Under the pieces are notes generated by a model. It was not told the DNA's origin. It worked only from the letters and a program-made list of their open reading frames with translations, and ran no database searches. Of a DNA stretch of 64,000 nt, positions 36,457 through 43,642 are shown piece by piece. This DNA is from Halolamina salifodinae (GTDB lineage: Archaea; Halobacteriota; Halobacteria; Halobacteriales; Haloferacaceae): NCBI RefSeq assembly GCF_017874235.1, contig NZ_JAGGLC010000002.1, forward strand, positions 62,001 to 126,000, written 5' to 3'. Position numbers and translations under genes: made by a program. Position 1 is the first letter of the stretch, and each line of letters begins with the position of its first letter.

Positions 36457-37248
36457 ATGGATCTCGGACTCGCAGACACGAGCGCACTGGTGACCGCATC
36501 GAGCAGCGGCCTCGGGAAGGCGTCGGCGACGGCGCTGGCCCGCGAGGGCGCGAACGTCGTGCTCAACGGCCGGGACGGGGAGCGACTCGCCGAGGCCGTC
36601 GAGGAGGTCGACGCGGTCGGCGACGGCGAGGTCGTCGGCGTACAGGGCGACCTGACCGAGAAGGCGGACATCGAGCATCTCGTCGAGCGAACCGTCGAAG
36701 AGTTCGGCGGCATCGACACGCTCGTGACGAGCGCCGGCGGCCCGCCCAGCGGACCCTTCGAGGAAACCACTGACGAGGACTGGTACCAAGCGTTCGACCT
36801 GCTGGTGATGAGCGCGGTCCGAACGGTGCGAGAGGCCGCGCCCCACCTCAAGGAGTCCGATCAGGGGACGATGACGTTCGTCACCTCCCGATCCGTGAAG
36901 GAGGCTATCGACTCGCTGGTGCTCTCGAACTCCGTCCGGATGGCCGTCATCGGCCTCGAGAAGACCCTCTCGAAGGAACTGGGTCCGGAGATCCGCTCGA
37001 ACGCGGTGCTGCCGGGCCCCCACGAGACCTCCCGGATCGAGGAACTCGTCGAGCAGGCCGTCGACCGCGGCGACTACGAGGACTACGAGGAGGGCCTCGC
37101 CGACTGGGGCGCGGGCATCCCGCTCGAGCGCATCGGCGACCCGATGGAACTCGGCGACGCCGTGGCGTTCCTCTCCTCGCCGAAGTCCTCCTACATCAAC
37201 GGCGTCGCGCTCCCCATCGAGGGCGGCGCGGGCGCGAGCAACCTCTAA
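36457..37248 (+). CDS. Atypical SDR oxidoreductase lacking the Tyr-Lys pair
   Basis: This 263-residue Rossmann-fold protein of the short-chain dehydrogenase/reductase family has the cofactor motif TASSSGLGKASA (about 11-22) and NxxG-like TSAGG. The usual YxxxK catalytic motif is replaced: after VTSRSVKEAIDS the sequence reads LVLSNSVRMAVIGLEKTLSKEL, with SNSVR where YSASK is expected. This belongs to a known FabG-like divergent group, so reductase activity should not be assumed. The ATG at 36457 is about 28 nt past GTTTAAG. Confidence 0.82.
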   Translation: MDLGLADTSALVTASSSGLGKASATALAREGANVVLNGRDGERLAEAVEEVDAVGDGEVVGVQGDLTEKADIEHLVERTVEEFGGIDTLVTSAGGPPSGPFEETTDEDWYQAFDLLVMSAVRTVREAAPHLKESDQGTMTFVTSRSVKEAIDSLVLSNSVRMAVIGLEKTLSKELGPEIRSNAVLPGPHETSRIEELVEQAVDRGDYEDYEEGLADWGAGIPLERIGDPMELGDAVAFLSSPKSSYINGVALPIEGGAGASNL

Positions 37249-37255
37249 GGCGTGG

Positions 37256-37558
37256 TTACGGCTCCATCCGGAGCGCGTAGATGATGCAGACCAGCCCGAC
37301 GATTTCGAGGGTCTGGACGAACGCCTGACTGACGGCCCCCGGAATCGACGGGAACAGCAACGATATCGCTACCAGCGGTATCGGGAGGCCGAGGATGATC
37401 CCGAAGCCGATGGCCAGATACAGCATCGGTCGGCTGTCGTTACGCCGGTAGCCGCGGTACGCGAGGAACGCGATGAACAGGCCGAGCGCCGCGCCGACCA
37501 TCTCGTAAGCCTGCAGCAGCGCGGCAGTCGTCCCGCCGACTTGGAGTGGTCCCAGCAT
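37256..37558 (-). CDS. Three-TM membrane protein paired with HTH regulator
   Basis: This 100-residue protein has three hydrophobic helices: about 17-37 (YEMVGAALGLFIAFLAYRGY), about 47-67 (LYLAIGFGIILGLPIPLVAI) and about 75-95 (SQAFVQTLEIVGLVCIIYAL). It is of the DUF7521-like haloarchaeal type that is regularly found directly downstream of a winged-HTH gene. Its ATG overlaps the last base of that gene's stop (TGATG-like, base 37558), so the two are translation-coupled. It may be a membrane sensor or effector of the regulator. Confidence 0.75.
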   Translation of the reverse strand: MLGPLQVGGTTAALLQAYEMVGAALGLFIAFLAYRGYRRNDSRPMLYLAIGFGIILGLPIPLVAISLLFPSIPGAVSQAFVQTLEIVGLVCIIYALRMEP

Positions 37559-37899
37559 CAGATATCCTCGATCAGGCGGGTGAACCGGTCGGACATGTCC
37601 TCCCGGCGGTCGATTTCGAGGTGGAGTTCGCCGTCGTCGAGTTCGACGGTCACGCGCCGGAGGTTCGGCGCGTACACCTGCGTGTGGTGCCCGCCGTCAG
37701 GATCCGGGCGAGTCTGTTCCTCGATCAGATCGCGCTCTCGGAGCCGTTCGAGTCGGCGGTAGATGGTCGGCCCCGACGCGTCACACTGCTGTTTGAGTTC
37801 GCTTGCGGACATGGGTTCTCGGCTCGTCCGAGTGAGGATAGCCCGGGCTGTCTCGTCCTCCAGCAGCCCCGCGACGGCCTCGATCTCCTCCTCACTCAC
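37558..37899 (-). CDS. Winged-HTH (ArsR-like) regulator
   Basis: This 113-residue protein has the pattern SEEEIEAVAGLLEDETARAILTRTSREPMSASELKQQCDASGPTIYRRLERLRERDLIEEQTRPDPDGGHHTQVYAP, a classic ArsR-type winged helix, followed by a beta-strand/helix tail. GTG at 37899 is chosen: it starts the domain, and TTTAGGTAC at about 37922-37930 lies about 28 nt upstream. The frame is open to 38595, but that overlaps the divergent CPBP gene. A 17-bp palindrome between the two promoters (37943-37959) may be its operator. Confidence 0.8.
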   Translation of the reverse strand: MSEEEIEAVAGLLEDETARAILTRTSREPMSASELKQQCDASGPTIYRRLERLRERDLIEEQTRPDPDGGHHTQVYAPNLRRVTVELDDGELHLEIDRREDMSDRFTRLIEDI

Positions 37900-37942
37900 T
37901 GTGGGCCAGTTGTTGGCAAAAGTACCTAAAGAGCTATCGAAC

Positions 37943-37959
37943 GCTTCAGGGTCTGAAGC
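37943..37959. promoter_or_regulatory. Palindrome between divergent HTH and CPBP promoters
   Basis: GCTTCAG-GGT-CTGAAGC is a perfect 7-bp inverted repeat with a 3-bp spacer. Its centre (37951) lies 52 bp from the GTG of the HTH gene and 55 bp from the ATG of the CPBP gene, almost midway between the two leaderless starts. That placement is what one expects for an autoregulated divergent operator. Confidence 0.5.
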
Positions 37960-38005
37960 ACTGGCTCCCGTTCTATCGTATGCCCCGGCGAAGCCGGGCG
38001 TACAG

Positions 38006-38881
38006 ATGACTGCTCCCGCATTCGACGCAGCCGACCGCCACCCGGCTGCAACGTACTTCGCACTCACGTTTGCCCTCTCCTGGGGAGTGTGGTTCCCAGT
38101 TCTCACGGCCGTCGAGGGCCCGATGCTCAAACTCGCCGCCATCCCCGGTGCGTTCGGGCCGCTGGTGGCTGCCGCCGTCGTCACGCGCCTGCGCGGCGAG
38201 TCCGTCCGGGGCTGGCTCGCGTCGACCCTCGACTGGCGCCGCTCGCCGCGGTGGTACGCCGCCGCGCTGGCGGTCCCCATCGGCGTCAGTCTCGCGCTCG
38301 GCGCCGTGATGGTCGCGCTAACCGGCGGCGTCGACGAGTCGGCGGTCGCCCCCGCACTCGGCGGGTTCGCGATCAACGTGGTGTTCGCCACGCTGCTCGG
38401 CGGCGGACAGGAGGAGTTCGGCTGGCGCGGGTTCGCGCTCCCGCACCTACAGGCCCGGTACGGTGCGCTGTCGGCGAGCGTCGTCGTCGGCGCCGTCTGG
38501 GCGCTGTGGCACGCACCGATGTTCGCCTTCGGCGTGTACGAGATGTCGCCCGCGGGGTACGCGGCGTTCGTCGTCGTCGCCTCCGTTACGTTCACGTGGC
38601 TCTACAACAGCTCTCGGGGCTGTGTGCCTGCAGCCGTCCTGATGCACGGGGCGCTCAACGCGAGCGTGAACGTCCCGCTGCAGGTCGTCGTCGGCCCGTC
38701 GGCGCTGCCCGTCCCGTTCACGGTCCTCCTGGTCGGCGGCTTCGGGCTGGTGGCGCTCGCGCTGGTGGCCCGATACGGCCCTGAGTCGCTCTCTGTCGGC
38801 GACGTGCAGGCGTCGACGTGGACGGCTGACCGACCTAAACAACGCTCCACGGCCGGCCCGGAAACGGTGGGGGAAGCGTGA
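38006..38881 (+). CDS. CPBP-family intramembrane protease
   Basis: This 291-residue protein has about eight TM helices and the CPBP (Abi/CAAX-like) motifs: GGGQEEFGWRGFALP (the EExxxR glutamates) at about 130-145, WALWHAPMFAFG (second conserved His) and LMHGALNASVNV (third). The family includes intramembrane glutamic proteases and bacteriocin self-immunity proteins. ATG at 38006 is supported by CTATCGTA at about 37974-37981. The frame extends upstream to 37763 but overlaps the divergent HTH gene. It overlaps the next gene by 4 nt. Confidence 0.85.
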   Translation: MTAPAFDAADRHPAATYFALTFALSWGVWFPVLTAVEGPMLKLAAIPGAFGPLVAAAVVTRLRGESVRGWLASTLDWRRSPRWYAAALAVPIGVSLALGAVMVALTGGVDESAVAPALGGFAINVVFATLLGGGQEEFGWRGFALPHLQARYGALSASVVVGAVWALWHAPMFAFGVYEMSPAGYAAFVVVASVTFTWLYNSSRGCVPAAVLMHGALNASVNVPLQVVVGPSALPVPFTVLLVGGFGLVALALVARYGPESLSVGDVQASTWTADRPKQRSTAGPETVGEA

Positions 38882-39219
38882 GGTCCGCACGTCGTACGCT
38901 CCCCGAACTCACCTCGTTCGCGCTGGTCGTCGCGACTGTTGCTGCTGGCGCCGTCGTCGCGCCCGCGCTCCCCGAGCGGATGATCGTCGGCTGGCACGTG
39001 GGGCTCGACGGGCAGGTCACGGTCAGGCGCGCGCCGCGCGTACTCGGTCTGGTCGCCATCCCCGCGGTTACGGTCGTGCTGTACGTCGCGCTCCGGACCA
39101 CGCGTCTCGTTCTCGACGAGGCGGCTGGCGTCGACGTTCGGCTGTTCGAGGTGTTGGCCCACCTCCTGCTCGCGGCGCTGGCGATCGGGCAGGCGTGGCT
39201 GCTCGCGACCAATCTGTGA
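38878..39219 (+). CDS. DUF1648/SdpI-like membrane protein
   Basis: This 113-residue protein with a GTG start overlaps the CPBP gene by 4 nt (GTGA). It has three TM helices: LTSFALVVATVAAGAVVAPALP, VLGLVAIPAVTVVLYVALR and LFEVLAHLLLAALAIGQAWLL. ALPERMIVGWHVGLDGQVTVRRAPR matches the DUF1648 signature (the LPxxxxxHWxxxGxxD type, with WHV...G). DUF1648 is the N-terminal domain of SdpI, an immunity and signalling protein in Bacillus. Together with CPBP and an HTH gene the set recalls an SdpR/SdpI-type module, by inference. Confidence 0.72.
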   Translation: MRSARRTLPELTSFALVVATVAAGAVVAPALPERMIVGWHVGLDGQVTVRRAPRVLGLVAIPAVTVVLYVALRTTRLVLDEAAGVDVRLFEVLAHLLLAALAIGQAWLLATNL

Positions 39220-39437
39220 CACCGGAGCCTCTTGGCTCGTGACGGGACGACGACTCGGAGAACGCGTATAGCTGCCGCTCAGTGTGTTGAGCAGACGGGG
39301 TAGGTCTGGCAGTCTACCCCGACGTGCAGAGCACGCGGGGCGAAAGGGACTGCTGACCGTGCCGTCTATCTACTACTCCCGGCTGTCGCTACAAAACCCC
39401 TCCGATACGCCGGGCCGAGCGGGGACCGGAACGGGAA

Positions 39438-39545
39438 CTACTCCGCAGGGAGGGATACCCCGCACTCAGGGCACTCCTCGTCGACGACCGTCACCTGCAG
39501 GTCACACGCCGGACAGTAGTCCCGGTAGCACGCGTCGTCGCCCAT
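39438..39545 (-). CDS. 35-residue zinc-ribbon protein
   Basis: This 36-codon ORF encodes two CPxC-type knuckles: CPAC at residues 11-14 and CPEC at 25-28, with a further Cys at position 6. The ATG at 39545 is supported by an excellent TATA box on the minus strand (GATATATGC, about 39570-39578) about 28 nt upstream, the strongest A/T box in this neighbourhood. It is of the tiny CPxCG zinc-finger class described in haloarchaea, with unknown function. It is too short for routine gene callers. Confidence 0.7.
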   Translation of the reverse strand: MGDDACYRDYCPACDLQVTVVDEECPECGVSLPAE

Positions 39546-39593
39546 ACCGCCCTGTACGGCCCCGGGACGCATATATCTCCGGCCGCGAGCGTT

Positions 39594-39728
39594 GGCGGAG
39601 GAGTCATCTCGATTCCCTTTCTCACTCCCGAGGATCGCGACCGCGTCGCCGACGCCGTTGACGGTGTCGCTGCCGAGGGGGCGAGGGTCCGCGTCGAGAT
39701 GCTCCTCGCCACCCCCTCTGAGGAGTAG
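39594..39728 (+). pseudogene. Possible C-terminal gene remnant
   Basis: An open stretch on the plus strand (GGVISIPFLTPEDRDRVA, continuing VRVEMLLATPSEE and ending in TAG at 39726-39728) has normal haloarchaeal codon character, with acidic residues and alternating helix/strand. No ATG, GTG or TTG in frame precedes it before the promoter of the facing zinc-ribbon gene. It looks like the end of a gene whose 5' part has been lost. I cannot name the family. Confidence 0.25.
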
Positions 39729-39791
39729 TCCGTCTCTCCGACGAATCTCGCAGGGTTCAACAGCGTCGACGCCTGGACCTAGGAGCCGGCG

Positions 39792-40296
39792 CTACCACTT
39801 CCTGTACGGCAGGAACTTCCCCTCGTAGGTGATCCGCACCCGGTCGCCCGCCTCGTGTTCGACCCTGTCGACGTGGCACTCGAAGTCGATGGCCGACATG
39901 ATGCCGTCACCGGAGCGCTCCGCGCTCCGGTTGGCAGACAGGAGCTTCGCTCCTGTCGACGTCGCCGAACTCCTCGTGGACGCAGGCTTTGATGGCGTCG
40001 CCGTACACCTGCGGGATCTCGTAGAGGCGGTAGAGCATCGGGTCCGAGGGGATGGTCGGGTCGTCCTCGCCTTTGTACGGCGCGCGCTTGAGCGCGTCGA
40101 CGACTTCCGACTCCTCGACGCCCAGTGCGTCACAGAGCGCGCGGGCCTCCTCCTCGGTGCCGCTCACGTCGCCCAGCAGCAGCGACGCGGTCCAGACTTC
40201 GTCCCGGCCGACCGCGTCAGCCAATTCAGTGAACGACACGTCCGCGTCAGCTTTCGCCGTTCGCAGTCGCTCGGTGGCTTCCTCGCGTTCGAGCAT
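39792..40296 (-). pseudogene. cynS: Cyanase (cyanate hydratase), disrupted by 55-bp element
   Basis: This is clearly a cyanase. The 5' part carries the N-terminal helical domain and [20 protein letters not shown]...[10 protein letters not shown] with the catalytic Arg and Glu. The 3' part, in another frame, carries GIMSAIDF with the catalytic Ser and ends [11 protein letters not shown]. Between them lie exactly 55 extra bases (39906-39960), which shift the frame and bring a stop. The region is 505 bp. Minus 55 it is 450 bp, a 149-residue enzyme close to the usual 156. The intact enzyme would convert cyanate and bicarbonate to ammonia and CO2. Active-site residues are now split, so activity should be lost. 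Confidence 0.88.
39906..39960 (+). mobile_element. 55-bp two-hairpin palindromic element, copy C (in cynS)
   Basis: The element consists of GTC, then hairpin 1 (ACCGGAGCGC, loop TCC, GCGCTCCGGT), then TGGCA, then hairpin 2 (GACAGGAGC, loop TTC, GCTCCTGTC) and final GAC. Both stems are perfect (10 and 9 bp). It interrupts cynS between ...ATGATGCC and GTCGCC.... Two relatives with the same skeleton lie at 58911-58967 and 58999-59053. There is no coding capacity, so movement would need a transposase elsewhere. The two-stem form recalls REP/IS200-type elements that are recognised as single-strand hairpins. Confidence 0.75.
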
Positions 40297-40376
40297 GGCT
40301 GCGCGTGCGGCCGCCGGCGAGGAAAGCGTGGTGGCAGGGGGAACGTTCAACAGCCGAGCGACCCTCGCTGTCGACC

Positions 40377-40493
40377 ATGAGCGACTGGCTGAAAGCCATC
40401 GGCGAGCACAGCGTCACCGACCAGTGGGAGTGTGCAGACTGTGGCGCTGCCTTCGACTGTCTCTCGCAGTTCCGGCAGACCGACTGCAACTGA
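40377..40493 (+). CDS. 38-residue Cys-rich small protein
   Basis: This short ORF has the sequence pattern MSDWLKAIGEHSVTDQWECADCGAAF then DC and a terminal TDC: four to five cysteines, with the first pair as CADCG. It is probably a small zinc-finger protein with an incomplete second knuckle. The frame continues upstream to 40305, but that part is Arg-rich and overlaps the cyanase promoter region. ATG at 40377 gives the compact form. It is divergent from cynS. Confidence 0.55.
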   Translation: MSDWLKAIGEHSVTDQWECADCGAAFDCLSQFRQTDCN

Positions 40494-40560
40494 GCGAGAG
40501 CCGCCGCTGGTCTCCCGACCGAACCGGCGTTCGAACAGCGATACCGGCAAAAGGGGCGAC

Positions 40561-41148
40561 TTACTCCGAGTCGGCCATCGCGCCGAACGCCTCCTCGGCG
40601 TCGGCCGGCACGTCGAAGTCGTGGTAGTGCTCGCCCTTCTCCTTGCTCAGGATGTTGAGCGCGGCCGAGGCGCCGTCGCCCGCGGAGATGACGGCCTGCC
40701 ACTCCTCGGCGCGGACCATCGCACCCGTCGCGTAGGCGTCCTCGACGCTGGTCTCCATCGTCACGTCGGCGTCGACGACGCCCTCGTCGGTGAGTTCACA
40801 GCCCAGATCCTCGGCGAGGTCGCGGTTCGCCCCCGTCGCGAGCACGACGTAGGGCGCCTCGTACTCGCCTGCCTCCGTCGTGACGGTGAAGCCGTCGCCG
40901 CTCTCGGCCACGTCGGTCACTTCCTCGCCCTGCTTTCGCTCGACGCCGAAGTTGTCGACCTGGTTTCGGAGGGTGTCGAGGAACACGCTCCCGTCCCGGG
41001 AGCCGACCCCGGGGTAGTTGAACAGGTGAGCCTTGTGCATCCACGTTCCGTCGGTGTCGAACACCGTGGTCTCGAGACCGTTCTTCTCGGCGAACAGTGC
41101 TGCGCTCAGGCCGGCGGGACCGCCGCCGACGACGAGTACGTCTGCCAT
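40561..41148 (-). CDS. FAD/NAD(P)-dependent oxidoreductase, thioredoxin reductase-like
   Basis: This short, 195-residue pyridine nucleotide-disulfide oxidoreductase-like protein has the FAD motif VLVVGGGPAGLSAALFAEKNG at residues 4-24, the ATG motif VVLATGANRDLA and the second FAD contact AYATGAMVRAEEWQAVISAGDGASAALNIL. It is too short (usual 310) for the full NADPH domain, and it lacks the CxxC redox pair. It may use another electron donor or be a membrane/partner-assisted reductase. A related protein is at 59064-59864. ATG at 41148 starts directly at the FAD strand. Confidence 0.82.
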   Translation of the reverse strand: MADVLVVGGGPAGLSAALFAEKNGLETTVFDTDGTWMHKAHLFNYPGVGSRDGSVFLDTLRNQVDNFGVERKQGEEVTDVAESGDGFTVTTEAGEYEAPYVVLATGANRDLAEDLGCELTDEGVVDADVTMETSVEDAYATGAMVRAEEWQAVISAGDGASAALNILSKEKGEHYHDFDVPADAEEAFGAMADSE

Positions 41149-41263
41149 GAATGAACGTTCGACCGCTTCTCCCGTAATTCTTTGCACGGCGGAACGCGAT
41201 TGAGTAACACGCCGTCGACCGCTACTCCCTTCCTTCCGGGCGGCATTGGGCCGACCGTCTGAC

Positions 41264-42184
41264 GTGTTACTCCATGCGCTCAGCCTCCTCGCCGGCCTGG
41301 TCACCCTCGTCGCCGGCAGTGACCGGACCGTGAAGGGGGCGTCGATGATCGCCCGGGATCGCGGCGTCTCGGCCTTCTTCGTCGGCGTCACCCTCGTCGC
41401 CGTCGGCAGTTCGCTGCCGGAAGTCGCCACCTCGGCCTACGGTGCCGCCTACGGGCAGGGGCCGCTGGTGATCGGCCACATCGTCGGCTCAGCCACCTCT
41501 CAGATCACGCTCGGGATCGGCCTCGTCGCGATCCTCGCGCCGCTCCCGGCCGCGCGGAGTGAGGTGCTGACCTACGGCGTCGGGATGGTGGTCGCGATGG
41601 CGACGATGCTGCTGGTCGTCTCCTCGGGCCGCGTGGGCCGTCTTCAGGGCGTTCTGATGGCGCTGGCCTACCTCGGCTTCATCGCGGCGCGCTACGAACT
41701 CACCGACGACACCGATGTCGTCGGCTCACGAGTGTCGACCGACGAGACGCTCTCGCACCCGGTGCTCTGGGCGGTCGCCGGCCTCGTGCTGGTGATCGTC
41801 GGCGGCCATCTGCTCGTGACTGGCGCCCGCGGCGTCGCCGACGCGCTGGGCGCGCCGACGTATCTGCTGGGGCTGCTCACCGGTCTGGGGACGACCACCC
41901 CCGAAATCGTCGTCGCTGCGCTCGCTGTCCGGCGCGAGGAGGGCGGGATCGCCGTCGGGACGCTGTTCGGCTCGAACATCACCGACCCGCTGTTCTCGCT
42001 GGGCGTCGGCGCCGCCGTCGCGCCGCTGGCCGTCGAGAACGTCGACGCCACACTCCTCTCGATCGGCTACATGCTGCTGGTCTCGGCCACTGTCGTCGTG
42101 GTGTTCTACCGCCGCGAGGAGGTGGGTCGTTGGGCGGGCGCCGCCTGTCTCGCGCTGTACGTGCCGACGCTGTTTCTGGGCTGA
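41264..42184 (+). CDS. Cation/Ca2+ exchanger (YrbG-like)
   Basis: This 306-residue protein has about ten TM helices with the two alpha-repeats of the CaCA family. These are GVTLVAVGSSLPEVATSAYGAAYGQGPLVIGHIVGSATSQ in the first half and LLTGLGTTTPEIVVAALAVRREEGGIAVGTLFGSNITDPLF in the second. It should be a sodium:calcium (or H+:Ca2+) antiporter. GTG at 41264 starts right before helix 1; TTG at 41246 is a less likely alternative. Unlike the exchanger at 6597-7910, it has the standard bacterial length. Confidence 0.85.
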   Translation: MLLHALSLLAGLVTLVAGSDRTVKGASMIARDRGVSAFFVGVTLVAVGSSLPEVATSAYGAAYGQGPLVIGHIVGSATSQITLGIGLVAILAPLPAARSEVLTYGVGMVVAMATMLLVVSSGRVGRLQGVLMALAYLGFIAARYELTDDTDVVGSRVSTDETLSHPVLWAVAGLVLVIVGGHLLVTGARGVADALGAPTYLLGLLTGLGTTTPEIVVAALAVRREEGGIAVGTLFGSNITDPLFSLGVGAAVAPLAVENVDATLLSIGYMLLVSATVVVVFYRREEVGRWAGAACLALYVPTLFLG

Positions 42185-42250
42185 GTGCGTTCTCAGTGCC
42201 GATATTCGCCACAAAACATTTATGGGGAACTCTACCCTCGTCTCGAGTGA

Positions 42251-42598
42251 ATGCTCGGTGGCTATCGTTCGGGCGCATCTGTGACCGGTGACCTGCTGTT
42301 GGTCATCTCGGTCGTCACCTTGGTGCCGTCGTGGATCGGCGCCGTCGAACTGCTTTCGGCGTTCGGCGTGGGGAACGTCCCCGCAGCGGCCGTCAGCGGC
42401 GTGTACGTCTGGGGTCGCGGCGGCCTCTCGGCCGCGCTACTGCTCCGTCGCTGGCGGCAGGGCACCCTGACGCTGACCCGGTCGTGGCTCGCCGAATCGC
42501 TGGAGGCGGCGGCCGCGATGAGTCCGATGGCCGACTACCCCACCCCGGCGCCGTACAGCCTCTCCGTTTCGACGGGCGCCAGCGCGGTGCCGGCCTGA
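42251..42598 (+). CDS. Small hypothetical membrane protein
   Basis: This 115-residue protein has two hydrophobic segments: about 12-36 (TGDLLLVISVVTLVPSWIGAVELL) and about 42-65 (NVPAAAVSGVYVWGRGGLSAALLL), followed by a hydrophilic tail. A TATA-like ATTTATG at 42219-42225 lies about 29 nt before the ATG, a strong leaderless promoter, which supports a real gene. No family is recognised. It sits alone between the exchanger and the ABC exporter. Confidence 0.6.
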   Translation: MLGGYRSGASVTGDLLLVISVVTLVPSWIGAVELLSAFGVGNVPAAAVSGVYVWGRGGLSAALLLRRWRQGTLTLTRSWLAESLEAAAAMSPMADYPTPAPYSLSVSTGASAVPA

Positions 42599-42697
42599 CG
42601 TTCTGACTTGCTCACCGTCCGATTCCCTGACTCCTGACTCTCCGACTCTCTTCGCCCAGAGCGAACGCTTTACCCCGATTCGTCGCCGACTCCGCGT

Positions 42698-43642
42698 ATG
42701 GACGCGGCAGTCGTCGCTGACGACGTGACCAAACGCTACGGCGACCTCATCGCCGTCGACGGCGTCTCGCTGTCGGTGCCGGCCGGGACCGTCTTCGGCC
42801 TCATCGGCCCGAACGGCGCCGGCAAGACGTCGCTCGTTCGCGCGCTCACCGGCACGACCGAGTACGATGGCGAGGTGTCGCTGCTCGGCACGCCGCCGGA
42901 ATCGGTCGAGCGCTCCCGGATCGGCCTCCTCCCGCAGTCGTTTTCCCCGCCAGAGCGCCTGACCGTCCGAGAGCTACTGGGCTACTACGCCGACCTCTAC
43001 GACGGGGCTCGGGACCCCGAGGCGGTCATCTCGGAGGTGGGCCTCGACAACGCGGCGGACACGTGGTACGAGGAGCTATCCGGCGGCCAGCAGCGCCGGG
43101 CCTGCGTGGGGATCACGCTGGTCAACGACCCCGACGTGCTCTTTCTCGACGAACCGACCACCGGGATCGACCCCGTGGGCCGCCGGGACCTCTGGATGCT
43201 GATCGAGGACCTCGCGGCCGCGGGGGTGACGGTGTTTCTCACCAGCCACTCGATGGACGAGGTCGAACGCCTCGCCGACGAGGTGGCGCTGCTGGCCGAC
43301 GGCGAGGTCGTCGCCACCGGAACCCCGGGCGCCCTGATCGCCAAGCACGGCGGCGACTCACGGCTCGTGGTCCGGACGGAGGCTAGCGCCAAGCTACTAA
43401 CCGATGCCGGCTTCGAGGTCGACGCCTCGGCGGGCCGGCTCACCCTCCACGACATCGACGCCGCCGACATCGACGACGCCGTCGACGCGCTGGCGGCCGC
43501 CGGTATCGCCTACGAGTCGTTCACTTGGACCGAACCGACGCTGGAGGACGTCTACCTCGAACTCACCGGTGAGTCGTTCCGGGGCGCCGGGACGGCCGCG
43601 CCATCGGAGGCACCGGCCGAGGCCTCGGAGGTGGAGCGATGA
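42698..43642 (+). CDS. ABC transporter ATPase (CcmA/NatA type)
   Basis: This 314-residue ATPase has Walker A GPNGAGKTS (about 37-45), signature LSGGQQRRA, Walker B VLFLDEPTTGID and the H-loop TSHSMDE. It is of the ABC-2-type exporter group. The C-terminal part (DAGFEVDASAGRLTLHDIDAADIDDAVDALAAAGIAYESFTWTEPTLEDVYLELTG) is the usual extension. It overlaps the permease gene by 4 nt, forming a two-gene exporter. GCTTTACC at about 42667-42674 lies about 27 nt upstream. The exported substrate (drug, lipid, polypeptide) is unknown. Confidence 0.9.
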   Translation: MDAAVVADDVTKRYGDLIAVDGVSLSVPAGTVFGLIGPNGAGKTSLVRALTGTTEYDGEVSLLGTPPESVERSRIGLLPQSFSPPERLTVRELLGYYADLYDGARDPEAVISEVGLDNAADTWYEELSGGQQRRACVGITLVNDPDVLFLDEPTTGIDPVGRRDLWMLIEDLAAAGVTVFLTSHSMDEVERLADEVALLADGEVVATGTPGALIAKHGGDSRLVVRTEASAKLLTDAGFEVDASAGRLTLHDIDAADIDDAVDALAAAGIAYESFTWTEPTLEDVYLELTGESFRGAGTAAPSEAPAEASEVER

